From assembly GCF_030253575.1 (NCBI RefSeq), contig NC_080568.1:28726001-28790000 (forward strand): a DNA stretch of 64,000 nucleotides, in the 5' to 3' direction. The position numbers and the translations under genes were made by a program. The notes under the pieces are model-generated. The model was given only the letters and a program-made list of their open reading frames with translations, did not search any database and was not told the DNA's origin. Origin of the DNA: Rhododendron vialii (taxonomy: Eukaryota > Streptophyta > Magnoliopsida > Ericales > Ericaceae). This document shows, piece by piece, positions 24,889-35,981 of this stretch (the stretch's first letter is position 1; every line of letters starts with the position of its first letter).

Positions 24889-25092
24889 TCATGGTTATGT
24901 ACGAGTGAGTGGCGACGCCATGCAGTGTATGAACTGTGGGGTCGCTTGACCCCATGGTAGAAAAATTCTCTCCTACTGTGGTGGTTTAATTTATTGATGG
25001 ACTAATGGTTGACACCATAAAATTGGGTTTGAACCCATGACACGCTAGCACCGAATGATTTTAACAGCACTCTAGTCTCTCTCCCTGACTCG

Positions 25093-25123
<31 letters not shown>

Positions 25124-25259
25124 CACGTAAATTTCTACTGACATGTATTGATTTGGGTTTAAGTGGGACTTTTTTGTGGGATCAGTTTTATTAAAATATA
25201 ATGATTTATGGTTTTTAATTTTGACAAATAACTATCCCAATATATTACTACTTTGCAGA
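23848..25259. other. gene-free stretch with CT microsatellites
   Basis: Contains (CT)n at about 24823-24884 and 25096-25122. A tandem TTTCAAACGAACTTTAATT pair lies at about 24096-24131. No gene recognised. Confidence 0.45.
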
Positions 25260-28200
25260 GGTAAAGAAATGTGGAGAAGAAAAGAGCAACCTGAATCAAG
25301 CAAACAAGGAGGAGGAAAAGGTAAAGATCAACAGCAAACCACAACAAACATCCAACTACAACCAGTTGGAAATGGATGGCTGTATAGAAGTGCAGTGGGG
25401 AGACTGAGGAGACTCTACTCTGTGGAAGAAATATATGGAGGAGATTTTTAGAAAGGAAAAGATTAGTAATGTGCAGATTAAAGCTATGGGAGGCAGATTC
25501 TTGATCTTAACCTTTCCGTCTAAGGAAATCAGAGATGAGGTTATCCAACAACATTGGCTTCTGGGCTGGTTTGATGAAGTGAATCCATGGAATGGAGAAC
25601 AAGCAAAACAGGAAAGATTTGCATGGTTAGCTTGTTACGGAATGCCTTTAAATGTTTGGAATGTGCCATCCTTCAGAGCTATTGGAAGCAAATGGGGACA
25701 TTTCATTGAAGTAGATGATAATACATTGAGAGAGAAATCCTATGAAAAAAGGAAGGCTTCTTATAGCCACTGACAATTTCAGGAAGATTGAAGGTACTAT
25801 CCAGCTGACTGTGGAAAGGAAAGTGTATGAGATTATTGTGGAAGAAGAAGAATCGTTCAGGGTCATCAGATCAAGCAAAGATTTTTCCAATTCTGGTTCA
25901 GAGGCTGATGGGGAAGATGATGACATGGCAGATAGTGACAAGGATGCCAATAAGGATGCTGACTTGGCAGAGGGTGATAAGAAAGCCAACACATCACCTA
26001 TCATCCAATCAGATAAAGACAAGACAAACAAGGAATGTGAAAAGAATGACGTGGAGGGCAGTGCTACAAATAATGAGAGCATTAAGGTTATTGATCAGAA
26101 GCATGCAAGTAATAAAGCAACGGTGGTTAGGCAAAGCATGGCAGACACAACAATAAATGCTGTGGAAGAAGGCAAGCATCAGTCTCTGGAACCAAAGTCG
26201 GCTAACTCCACATCCCCAAATGGTGTTGATGATGGTTTCAATGAAGTAAATTCAAACTCTACTCATGGTCTGGATTCACTGGTGCTAGACTCCCAAAGCC
26301 CATCAAAAGGAGGAGGCCAGAAGTTTGGTGTACCCAAGAAACAAGATCAATCTGCTGGAGTCCAAGAAGTCGAAAAGGCAGATTTGGTGGGCCATCAACA
26401 AGTACTGGGTAGGAATAATGTTAATATCAACAGCCCAATTGTAATTGATTCAAACTGCTCCTTTCGTTCATCCCAATTGAAAAGCATAAACCTACTAGTA
26501 GAATTGAACCCAAGTACCATACGGAAAATAAGAAGTCAACAATGCTTTCCTTCATGGTACTATTCAGGAAAATGTTTAACTGAAACAGCCCCAAGGCTAT
26601 GTTAGTTCTCAATTTCCTACTCATGTTTGCAAACTTCATAAGGCTTTATATGGACTCAAGCAAGCACCCCGTGCTTGGTATGATATGCTGTTCAAACATT
26701 TGATTCAACAAGGATTTCAGAATAGCTTGGTAGATTCTCCTTTGTTCATATTTACTCAAAAACAAGACTTGGTTTATGTGGACGATATTCTTATCACTGG
26801 CAATAATACAATTCTTATTGCCAATATCATTGCTGGTCTTGGGTCTTCTTTTGCCATCAAGGATTTAGGTTCTCTTCATTATTTCCTAGGGATTAAGGTG
26901 CACAAAGTTACAGATGGTTTGGTGTTAACCCAAACTAAATATGCTCAAGATCTTCTCCATAAGGTTGGAATGACTAGCTGCAGACCTTGTGATTCTCCTT
27001 CCTCTTTGAAACCTCCTATCACCTCAGATGCTGATTCTATCTTCATCAATCCTGAGTTTTATAGAACAATTGTCGGTTCTGTTCAATATCTTACCCTTAC
27101 ACGACCAGATCTTGCTTATTCTGTCAATGTTGTTTGCCAATGCATGCATCATCCGATGGACAGTCACTTCACGGCTGTCAAACATATTCTGAGATATGTT
27201 AAAGGGTCAATCCATCAAGGTCTTTCTTTTTCCAAGAGTTCTCTTCATCTCTCTGCATTCACAGATGCAGATTGGGCAGGTGACTCTAATGACAGACGGT
27301 CCACAGGGGGTTATTGTATCTTTTTGGGGCATAATCTAATCTCATGGTCTGCTAAAAAGCAAGCCACCGTTGCTCTTTCTTCTACTGAGACAGAGTACAA
27401 GGCATTAGCAAATACTATTGTTGAGGTCATGTGGATCACTCAGCTCTTGACAGATTTGCACATTTCTCTGCCTTGCTCTCCTGTTATATGGTGTGATAAC
27501 ATCTCTGCAATCTCCTTAGCCTCTAACCTTGTGTTTAATGCACGTACAAAACATGTGGAGGTTGACTTTCATTTCATTCGTGAGAAAGTTTTGAACAAAC
27601 AGTTGGTTGTTAAGTTTGTTCCTTCCAATTTGCAAACAGCAAACATCTTTACTAAGTCTCTTACTATTGGTCGTTTCCACTTTCTCAAAGACAAATTGAG
27701 GCTTTCAGTGCTTCCACCCTCAGTTTGCAAGGGTATGTCAAGTAATAGAGGTAGTGGACCTCAAGTTTGTCCAACTGAAGAAGAGGAGCCAGCTGGCAGT
27801 TCAGTTTAGTAAATGAAATTCAAATTTTGTAATGTTTCTTGATATTCATTTCAGTTTCATTTCAACTGACTTTAGTTGTATTCTGGTATAAGTAAGCTGT
27901 GTACAACTCCTGTTATTGTATTGCAAACATATTAAATGAGAATCTAGAATGAATTTCTTCCCTCTCTCTCTAAGAAAGTTTATATATGAAAAGTGCATGA
28001 GCAAGGAGGATAGTGTGCATGGCAGCTCAAGTGATGATATGACAGATCGGAACCAAAACAGGGAAGGGGAAGTTGAAACATTTGATTGGTTTGTGGATGC
28101 TGATGAAGATTTATCTTGATGCTGCTGGTATCATTAGTTTTTCATGGCACCTACTTGGCCACATTCTTCTTTAAAAATGCTTTCTGCTGCTGATTGATTC

Positions 28201-28882
28201 TGTCTTCTGCTGCCGATTGGATGAATTATCTGTTTATACCTCCTATGCTATCTCTTGTTGATCTTGCTCGTGTATATTGCTTTCTGTTGCTGTTTACTAT
28301 TGCTTTTGTGGATATCTGATGCTCATGTGTACTACTTTTGGATGGAACTGTCTTCTGCTGCTCATGTCTACTGTTATACTGCCATTATTACTGATGCTTT
28401 GGATGGGATGCTGTTAGTGACGTTACTGCCCATGAATATTGCTTTGGGTGGACCACTTAACTATTGTTGTTTTCGTTTAATGCTAAGGCTGCTACTGCTA
28501 TGCTGCTAGTATTATTGTTGTTTTGGATGGACTAATACTAGCTGATGTGAATATCTCTGGCCCTTCACGATGGGACTAGTTTTTTGGTGATCTGAAGATA
28601 TTTCTCTGCTATCTATCCCTGAAGTATTGATGACACTGCATGATTTGGAAAGGGACAGTGATGCATTATGATTCGTTGAAGATTTTTGCTTGTCTTATGG
28701 ACGGCTCCACATTCCCTTGTGGTCTCATTCAATTTCTGCTGAATGTACTTTTCTTTTCTTTTTTCTCCTTTCTCCTTGGCCTCTCTATGATTCAAGTTTC
28801 CCTTATATCTAAAGTGGACCACCTCGATGTACCTTTTGTCGAGTTCAATAAATTTTGTTGCCGATAAAAAAAAAAAAAACAA
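25260..28882 (+). mobile_element. L1-type LINE, ORF1 plus 3' end, lacking reverse transcriptase
   Basis: From the ATG at 25269 the sequence reads as a plant L1 ORF1 protein: a DUF4283/RRM-like region (GRLRRLYSVEEIYGG, KAMGGRFLILTFPSKEIRDE, HWLLGWFDEVNPW, RFAWLACYGMPLNVW) followed by an acidic, Ser/Asp-rich tail. The frame shifts near 25440-25450 and again near 25740. The end of ORF1 appears to resume after a Ty1/copia insert, from about 27985 (EVETFDWFVDADEDLS then stop at 28117-28119). The 3' tail (TTCAATAAATTTTGTTGCCG) runs into poly(A) at 28866-28879. No endonuclease or reverse transcriptase lies between, so this is an internally deleted, immobile copy or a non-autonomous derivative. The left end and target duplication were not found. 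Confidence 0.7.
26500..27985 (+). mobile_element. Ty1/copia fragment (reverse transcriptase end, RNase H, possible 3' LTR part)
   Basis: The sequence carries the latter part of a copia polyprotein: the KALYGLKQAPRAWY and YVDDILITG regions of reverse transcriptase, and an RNase H domain with ADWAGDSNDRRSTGGY, STETEYKALA and RTKHVEVDFHFIREKV. The long open stretch ends at 27807-27809 and is followed by LTR-like sequence. The 5' LTR, gag, protease and integrase are absent, so the element is a broken, partial fossil. It lies inside the LINE, in the same orientation. The long readable part suggests moderate rather than great age. Confidence 0.85.
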
Positions 28883-29204
28883 AAAAAGTTCACATAATAT
28901 ATAAACTCCTTCATAGTATTGCTAGGTTCTAATTTAGGATCCATCTAATTAAAACCTATGGTTCTTAGTTTTATCTTGGCGAGATTTCAAAAATCAACGG
29001 TATGTATATCTATACAAGTATACATGATATTTGAAACTTATATTTTTTTTTATAAAATACATGGTAAGTTGCTAATTAGTATATATTATTATATTTGTAT
29101 ATGACCCTATATCCAACAATTCCTGGAGTCGCCACTTATTTCTAAATTTCAAGTGAAAATTAAACATGCTTTTAGCCTAAGTTAATTATAGGTTACCTTA
29201 CTGG
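28883..29204. other. AT-rich gene-free gap
   Basis: Short AT-rich sequence between the LINE poly(A) tail and the minisatellite. Nothing recognised. Confidence 0.5.
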
Positions 29205-29535
29205 AAAAAACTTCTATACACACCACCTTGAAAATCTTTGTGGCTCATTTTTATGAGTTTTTGTGGCTTAATTTATGAGTTTTTGTGGCTCATTTTATGA
29301 AAATGTGTACGGTGCACCCTTACGAATTTTATGGCTTAATTTTATGAATTTTTGTAGCCCTATATGAGATTTTGTGGTTGTTTATATATGTATTTTGCGG
29401 TTACATTTATGAATTTTGTGGCTCCACTTTTACGAATTTTTGTGGTTCAAAATACGAATTTTATGACTTATTCTTATGAAATTTTGTGGTTATTTACGAG
29501 ATTTTGTGGCTCAAAATACAAAGGCACACTATGCA
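29205..29535. repeat. degenerate minisatellite, about 22-25 base unit
   Basis: Roughly a dozen variants of TTATGAATTTTTGTGGCTCA follow one another, for example at 29245, 29271, 29337, 29409, 29434, 29476 and 29500. GTGCACCCTT occurs near 29313 and the similar ATGCACCCTT near 29532. It is followed by poly(T) and then about 13 G (29576-29590). Confidence 0.75.
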
Positions 29536-29590
29536 CCCTTCTTTTTTTTCTTTTCTTTTCTTTTTTTTTTTTTTTGGGGGGGGGGGGGGG

Positions 29591-31777
29591 TTACTGTAGA
29601 CAAGTTCATTTCTAAGTCTTTGATGGATACAGGTACAAATAACTACTATCTTGTTTTAGTAGTTTAGATGATTATACTAGTTGTATTTAAATGTGTGAGG
29701 AAAATATTATTTCCTGTTCAAATGCTTTGCGACCACAGCTGCTGAGACCAAATCTATATGAAAATCTATTGTTTCGATTTACTACAGCTGTTGTTGAATG
29801 AATCTCTGATTGATTGAAATTTATAAATAAATAAAAATTGAATAAACACTGGCCATTTGCAGCATATTTTGACACAGAAAGCTCAACTTGCAGTCTTGCA
29901 CTCTGGCGACGAGTACAAAACACGTTGATTGGATACGGTTGTTATAATTTCGGAATGAATGTCTTGAGATAAATGGGTTCCGATAGGGTGTTATAATTTT
30001 GATGAGTTCTGAAACAAATGCATTCCAAAATCATATCAAACGATATCCGATCAATCTAATTTACTGTGTGACTAATGTTCTCGATCGAGAAACTCTAAAA
30101 TACAGACAATTTGGATTATCAAAGTGGATTCGGGAAGGGCCCACAAATGGGCCAGCCCATTTTCATGGATCGAAAAGGAGCCAACTCCTATATTTTGATT
30201 AGCTGTATCAGATCCAACTGAGAGTTATGTGCACAAATCATTCAAAAAAGTGCATATTATAGTGCAGACTTTTAATTATTAATGGGCTGGCATTAATCTT
30301 TTTTTAAATATAAATTAGATGTCTTTGTCAGTTTACACGCATCTCGACGAATAAAGGGGAACTAATTCCACTACTGGCAGAGATCCCAATTAATTAAATG
30401 AGCTGATACTACTTGAGTAATTGTAAGTTCGTAAACTTGTGGTAGTTCGGAGGTGAAAGTTTAATGAATAATGACTTGCTTGTAAGAAAGAAATTGTTCA
30501 GTAATTTTGGAGCACAATTATGTGGTGCCTCAACCACCTTTTCCATCACATGTAAATGAGACTCACACGTTTATTTAATCTTGATGATGTATATATGTGC
30601 TCTTGTGACATAGTGTGACGGTGTCCCAAGAGCACATAATTTTTCATTGTTTGAAGGTGCTGCACTATAATTTCAACGATATTACATACAAATGAAAAAC
30701 AAAAACAAAAATCTAGTGGGGGACCCACTGGTCCTTAACTCCCCCGCCAGGCTCGTTAATACTCTCTTATTATGCATACGTTTACTTGGGAAAAATATTA
30801 TGTATGTCTTGGTTTGTACAAACAAAGATAAAAATAACTTTGAGTTCAAGTTTTGTTGTATTTTGAATGCGAATTTGTTGTAATCCGGTACATACTATCT
30901 GGTGAGGGAAAATATTGTCATTCGAGAAGCGACTCAGAAATGCGGCTCAAAATTGTGTTCCAGGTTTCAGAGAAGACGCCGGCAAATTTCAATTCTAGAA
31001 GGCTAGATTTTCAACAGACCTATGAACGGCTTGATTCAAATATCCTTAAGTCAAACTTGATGAATCAAATGCGTAGGCAACCCATTCAAAAGGGTGCAAT
31101 CACAGAGAAAAAATAATATTTGTAACTGGTAGAGAAGAGTGAGTGGCAACATAATTGGGACATGCTATTCTTATAGTGATGCAATAATTCCCAATTTTTA
31201 CATTCATAAATGAATCTTTAAGATTCATCAAATTACCTACAGTAATAAACTACGTTCGGCTTGATCCTAAATTAAGGGTACATAGACAGACCTAGATTAC
31301 TAATCGAGGTCCAACCTTTCTCTTTCTTATGAAAAGAGACTAGCGACAAAAGAGGAACTAAAGGATATATATTTTTTAAATACAAAAATTAAAAGATGAG
31401 TTATATCTTGAATGGGTCTGAACCACTAAATAAAAATTTATAGCATATGATTTCGTTTCATGTGCTGGAGATTACATTGGCTGAAAAAATCCCAAATTCT
31501 TACCAAAGACAGGACCATTTTCGCCGGCCGTTTTTTTTTTTTTTGAGTGTATTTTTTTGATGGACTCTTTTCTTATAGTCTTCTGGGCAGTCACAATCAC
31601 ATAGCACCACAAGATCATTGCAGAGTCACCCAAATGAACCGGAAGATCCGTGTTTGATTCGGGAAGAGATTATGGAAGTTTTGAAAATTGTTTTAACAAA
31701 CAAACCAACTTCATCAAAAGGGCGAAGAAGCCAATTATAGAAAGTCTTTCACTCAATAATCTGCTCTTTCGCGAGGG
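29591..31777. other. gene-free stretch upstream of the kinase pair
   Basis: No gene recognised. A small inverted repeat, ATGTGCTCTTG / CAAGAGCACAT, lies at about 30595-30640. The stretch around 31520 (TTTTCGCCGGCCG) is repeated upstream of the second kinase gene at about 35813, so the tandem duplication included some 5' flank. Confidence 0.45.
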
Positions 31778-34573
31778 ATGGCTCGAGTCTCCCTCGGCTT
31801 AGTCTCTTTCACGTTGTTCCTTCTCTTTCTGACGGCGAGTTCAGAAAGTGAACAAGTGATTCAAGCGCTGACCAGGTTCATGAAAAATCTCTCTCCCGAT
31901 AACGCAGGAGGAAGGCAGGGTTTCGGCTGGAATTCGACTTCTGACCCTTGTGTAGACAAATGGCATGGGGTGTTCTGTGATAGCAAGTTATTTGTTAAGA
32001 AAATTGTTCTTGATCAGCTCAATCTAAACGGATTTCTCGACGCTAGCTCCCTGTGCAATGCTACCTTGCTTTCAGTCCTGAGTCTCGCCGGCAACAATGT
32101 CAGTGGAGTGATTCCGGAAGAGATTTCAAATTGCTTGAATCTAAACCACTTGTACCTAGAAACGAATCGCTTTTCGGGCAACCTCCCGAGCAGTCTCTCC
32201 AAGTTGAGTAAACTGGAAAGGCTCAACTTGTCGGACAACAGCTTGTCCGGTCCGCTCCCGGACATGTCCGGGATCACAGTTTTGCTGTCTTTCCTTGTTC
32301 AAAACAATCAGTTCAGTGGTGACATACCAGAACTAGACTTTTCCAAGTTACAACAATTCAATGTCTCCAACAACAACCTTAGTGGACCGATCCCCGATGT
32401 CGATGGCCGGTTCACTACAAGTAGCTTTTTGGGTAATCCTGGATTATGTGGAAAACCGTTGTCAAACGTTTGTCCACCACCGCCGCCGCCGGCTGCGTCT
32501 GCTGCACCTGCACCAGCTGCACTTGCACCTGCACCAACACCTGGTAAAAAGAAATCGAAAATCAATTTTCTTTTGTACATAGGAATTGTTGTTCTCGTTC
32601 TCGTGTTCGCGATCGTCTTGGCTTTCTTGTTCATTCTTAGATTTTCAAAGGAAAAAAAGGCCGCGAGTGAGAAGAATGACGAGGTTGGAAAGGAGGAGGT
32701 AGAAGTAGAAGAGGTAAACAACAAAGACACTGGAAACTTAAGTGACGCCGATGATGAAGAAAACGAGCTCTCGATACCATTGAAAGATGGTGAAACGGGT
32801 GCTTCTTCTCTGGTGGTACTTTCGAGTCCGCTGGCGGAGGGGATGACGTTCAAGGAACTGCTCCGGGCGCCCGCGGAGTTGGTGGGTAGGGGAAGCAATG
32901 GGAGCCTCTACAAGGTTAAGCTTGTGGGTGGGGTGAATGTGGCTGTGAAAAGGGTTAAGAATTGGGAGATTTCAAAGGAGGATTTCAACAAGAGGATGCA
33001 GAGGATAGACCAAGTGAAGCATCCTAATCTGTTGCCTCCCTTGGCCTATTATTGTTCAGACCAAGAGATGTTTTTGGTTTATGAGTTCCAGCAGAATGGA
33101 AACCTCTTCAGTCTCCTTCATGGTAATGGTTTTGCTTTTTTCAATCCCTCCTCTGCAAGATATATTTCAATTTTCAAGCCATTTTTGGTCACCCATAGAT
33201 GTCTCAAAATAATCATTTGGATTTACTTGCTCAATAGTTTGATGGATTAGAGATTTTAATTCTTATAAGCATTTGGATTTACATAAATAGGATGTTGAGC
33301 GACTTAGCGATCTTCCTATAAAAGTGCCTGAAATGCAATGTGGAAACACAATAATCATCTAGAACTCTTGATAGAGCAGGCGCTCCATTCAAAACGGCTC
33401 TCCCATAGCATTCTGGACACTTTTTAGGTGTCTAGTGTTTTTTTTTCTATAATGTAATAGTGCGACAGACCTAAAAATTTTATGAGACAAAGTACCTGAA
33501 ATGCAAATGTGACAATACTGCATTCATCCTGATGGAGTCTAGGCTGCATTCAGCATATAACAAGTGCTCCCTCGAAAAGTTTATGGGCTATGTCGTGGAT
33601 CATGGATAGAAGCCCTTTTTTTTCTTCCCATGGAAGCTTTCTTGGCAGACACTATCGACTATAATGGCGAATGGACTTGAAAACTTGGTTAGATTACAAG
33701 GTTACCAAAAGAACCAGAAAGCATAGGTCATGAATTTGAATTCCATAAAATGCTTGAGCTCCTTGGAGCCACCCCCATGGCCTATTCCTGTGGAACAAGC
33801 GAACTACAACTGCATGCTGACCCTTTCCTACCCTCATAGCAATATTTCCATTTGTGGTACCGAGCTCTGACACCATTTTAAGTTACCAATTGTCCCAAAA
33901 GCTTAAGCTATACGTTAGGAAATCCGACCAACAATGTAAAGCAATCTAACAGAAATGTCCTAAGCGTGATCCATTACAAGAACAACACCACTAATTGTTT
34001 CCGCAATGTTTCTCAATTCCAGGATCTCCAAATGGCCAACTATTCAACTGGGGAAGCAGGGTAAATCTCGCGGATAAAATCGCAGGAGCACTGGCTTTCG
34101 CCCACAGATCGCTTCACGACGACGGGATCGCTCACGGGAACCTGAAGTCCACCAACATATTGCTCAGCAACGACATGGAGCCCCGCATCAGTGAGTACGG
34201 TCTAAGGGCGGTCGAACATCCCAAGAACCAAACGATTATCTCCCAAAACAACAGCTTCAAGTCGGACGTCTATGGCTTCGGAGTGATCCTTCTCGAGCTC
34301 CTCGCGGGGAACGAAGTTCAGAACGTTGGCTCTGATCTGGCTAGTTGGGTGCAGTCAGTGATCAGTGGGGAACAGACAGTCGAGTTTTTCGACCGGGATT
34401 TGGTTTTGGAAGGTGCCAGTGAGGAGAGAATGGTGAATTTGCTGCATGTGGCTTTGAAGTGCTTGAGTCCATTTCCAGATTCTAGGCCAAGTATTGATGA
34501 AGTAGCTGCAATCATAAGGTCTATTCAAGAGCAAGAAGAGAGATCAAGAACCTTTGAACGGATGATCAAATAG
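31778..34573 (+). CDS. LRR-III receptor-like protein kinase, probably inactive (copy 1)
   Basis: Two exons (31778-33122 and 34023-34573) join in frame (CAT G|GA TCT) to give 631 residues. In order: signal peptide (MARVSLGLVSFTLFLLFLTA), cap with WNSTSDPCVDKWHGVFC, about five leucine-rich repeats (75-205), a Pro/Ala-rich juxtamembrane stretch (232-256), one membrane span (about 264-288), an acidic linker, and a kinase-like domain from about 358. The ATP-site Lys is present (VAVKRV, about 391). However, the catalytic loop reads HGNLKSTN instead of HRD, the DFG position reads SEYG, and no APE motif is seen. This fits the LRR-III clade of plasma-membrane pseudokinases (pollen-receptor/At2g26730-like). 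It probably signals by scaffolding. It is the full-length member of a tandem pair. Confidence 0.88.
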
Positions 34574-35291
34574 TTCCCCAGTATGTGTTGGGATTTATTT
34601 CCAGTGAGTCCCTGGATTTTGAATGCTGAGACTTGTATCCCTATATATTTATAGTATATTTCATATTGTCCCCTGAAGAGTACTAGTATATTTCATATTG
34701 TCCCCTGAAGAATATAGCACTTGTGCCAACTCATATTTTGAAAATATCAAATCAATTACTCTTGTAACTAGTGGCAGAGTCATGATTTAGATTGGGATGA
34801 CCTAGTGTAATGGGAGTCCAATTCAAATCAATCACTCTTGTAACTAGTACCGGAGCCATGACTTAGATTGGGGGTGCCGTCTGCCGGGCGGAGTTATATA
34901 ATGGGAGTCAAATTGCATTGTTATGAGAGAAAGATTAAAAGTATAATAAAATCATGTTTTGTCATCGGCTTTGTTTTTTTGTTAAAAAGGAATAAAAGCT
35001 TGTTCGAATTCTGATGTACTCTTTAAGTGAATGCCATTGAGATGTTTTTTTATAATGATTCGTGTGAGAAATCAAGTTGTTGGAATACAGCAAGTGCTTA
35101 ATCCATTAGTGTAAAAAAATAAAACTTAAAAAAAAAAAAAAAATGAGTGGCACGTGCCTCTCCCCCTCTATTAAGCATCGCCCCGGCTTGTAACCTTCAA
35201 AAGTATGAATGCAAACCCCCTAATCAATATTCTTCACTGATTTCCCACTTTGAAAAGAAACTTTTTGCGTTTTTACTTGACAAGGAGTAGT

Positions 35292-35425
35292 ACAATACAT
35301 GACACTCGGACCACGTAAATTAATGTCCATGAAAGAAAACGAACGGTCCAGATTCACAGCACTGTTGACTATGAACCTGGACTCCTTTCATGGACATTTT
35401 CATGTTCCGAAGTGTCATGTATCCT
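35292..35425. mobile_element. foldback MITE between the two kinase genes
   Basis: ACAATACATGACACTCGGAC and the complement of GTTCCGAAGTGTCATGTATC pair, as do TAATGTCCATGAAAG and CTTTCATGGACATTTT. About 134 bases, non-coding. No such element was noticed upstream of copy 1. Confidence 0.65.
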
Positions 35426-35981
35426 AACCTTTGTGTTACTTGATTGACCTACGGCCTATTGATTGTTCATTCTTCCAACATAATCTATCGATTCTGGTGT
35501 TGTTACAGTGTAGAACTTTTGATTCCTATTGGATTGTTAAAGAAAACAACATTATGCTTGATTGTGAGAAAATATTTTCAAGATTTCAGAATCCATGAGT
35601 GCCCACTCTGTATCAAATTTCCAGATTGACCGAATCTATTTGAAAATACTGCTATGCGATTCATTACAGACAGTTGAATGAATCCTGTGACCATATTTGC
35701 AGCCATGAAAAGCTCCATTTGGTCCCTGCTAACAAGTTCAAAAACAAATAGTATTACATGGGTTAGAATCGAACTGAGAGTTTTGTTTACAGATCATTCG
35801 GAAAGCTGACCATTTTTCGCCGGCCGGCTTCTTTTTAAAATGTTTCATGTGATTGACTTTTATTTCTCCTATCTTTTTTCTTAGTCTTGTTGCGGAATCA
35901 CGCGCACGTACTACCACAGCATCAAAAGGAAGAAGCCAAGCATAGGAAGTGCTTCACGAAAACTCTGCTCGTTCACGGCCG

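Noticed and set aside
24731-24955. Open frames of Leu-Ser or Arg-Glu repeats on both strands
   Set aside because: They are translations of a (CT)n microsatellite; the same holds at 49553-49804, 55875-56147 and 62401-62667.
25648-26082. 144-residue minus-strand frame opposite the LINE
   Set aside because: Serine-rich antisense shadow of LINE ORF1.
29205-29535. Regularly spaced short repeats resembling a CRISPR array
   Set aside because: Units are directly adjacent and degenerate with no unique spacers, in a plant nuclear context. It is a minisatellite.
32308-32898. 196-residue minus-strand frame opposite the kinase gene
   Set aside because: Antisense shadow of a well-supported LRR kinase exon; no family features.
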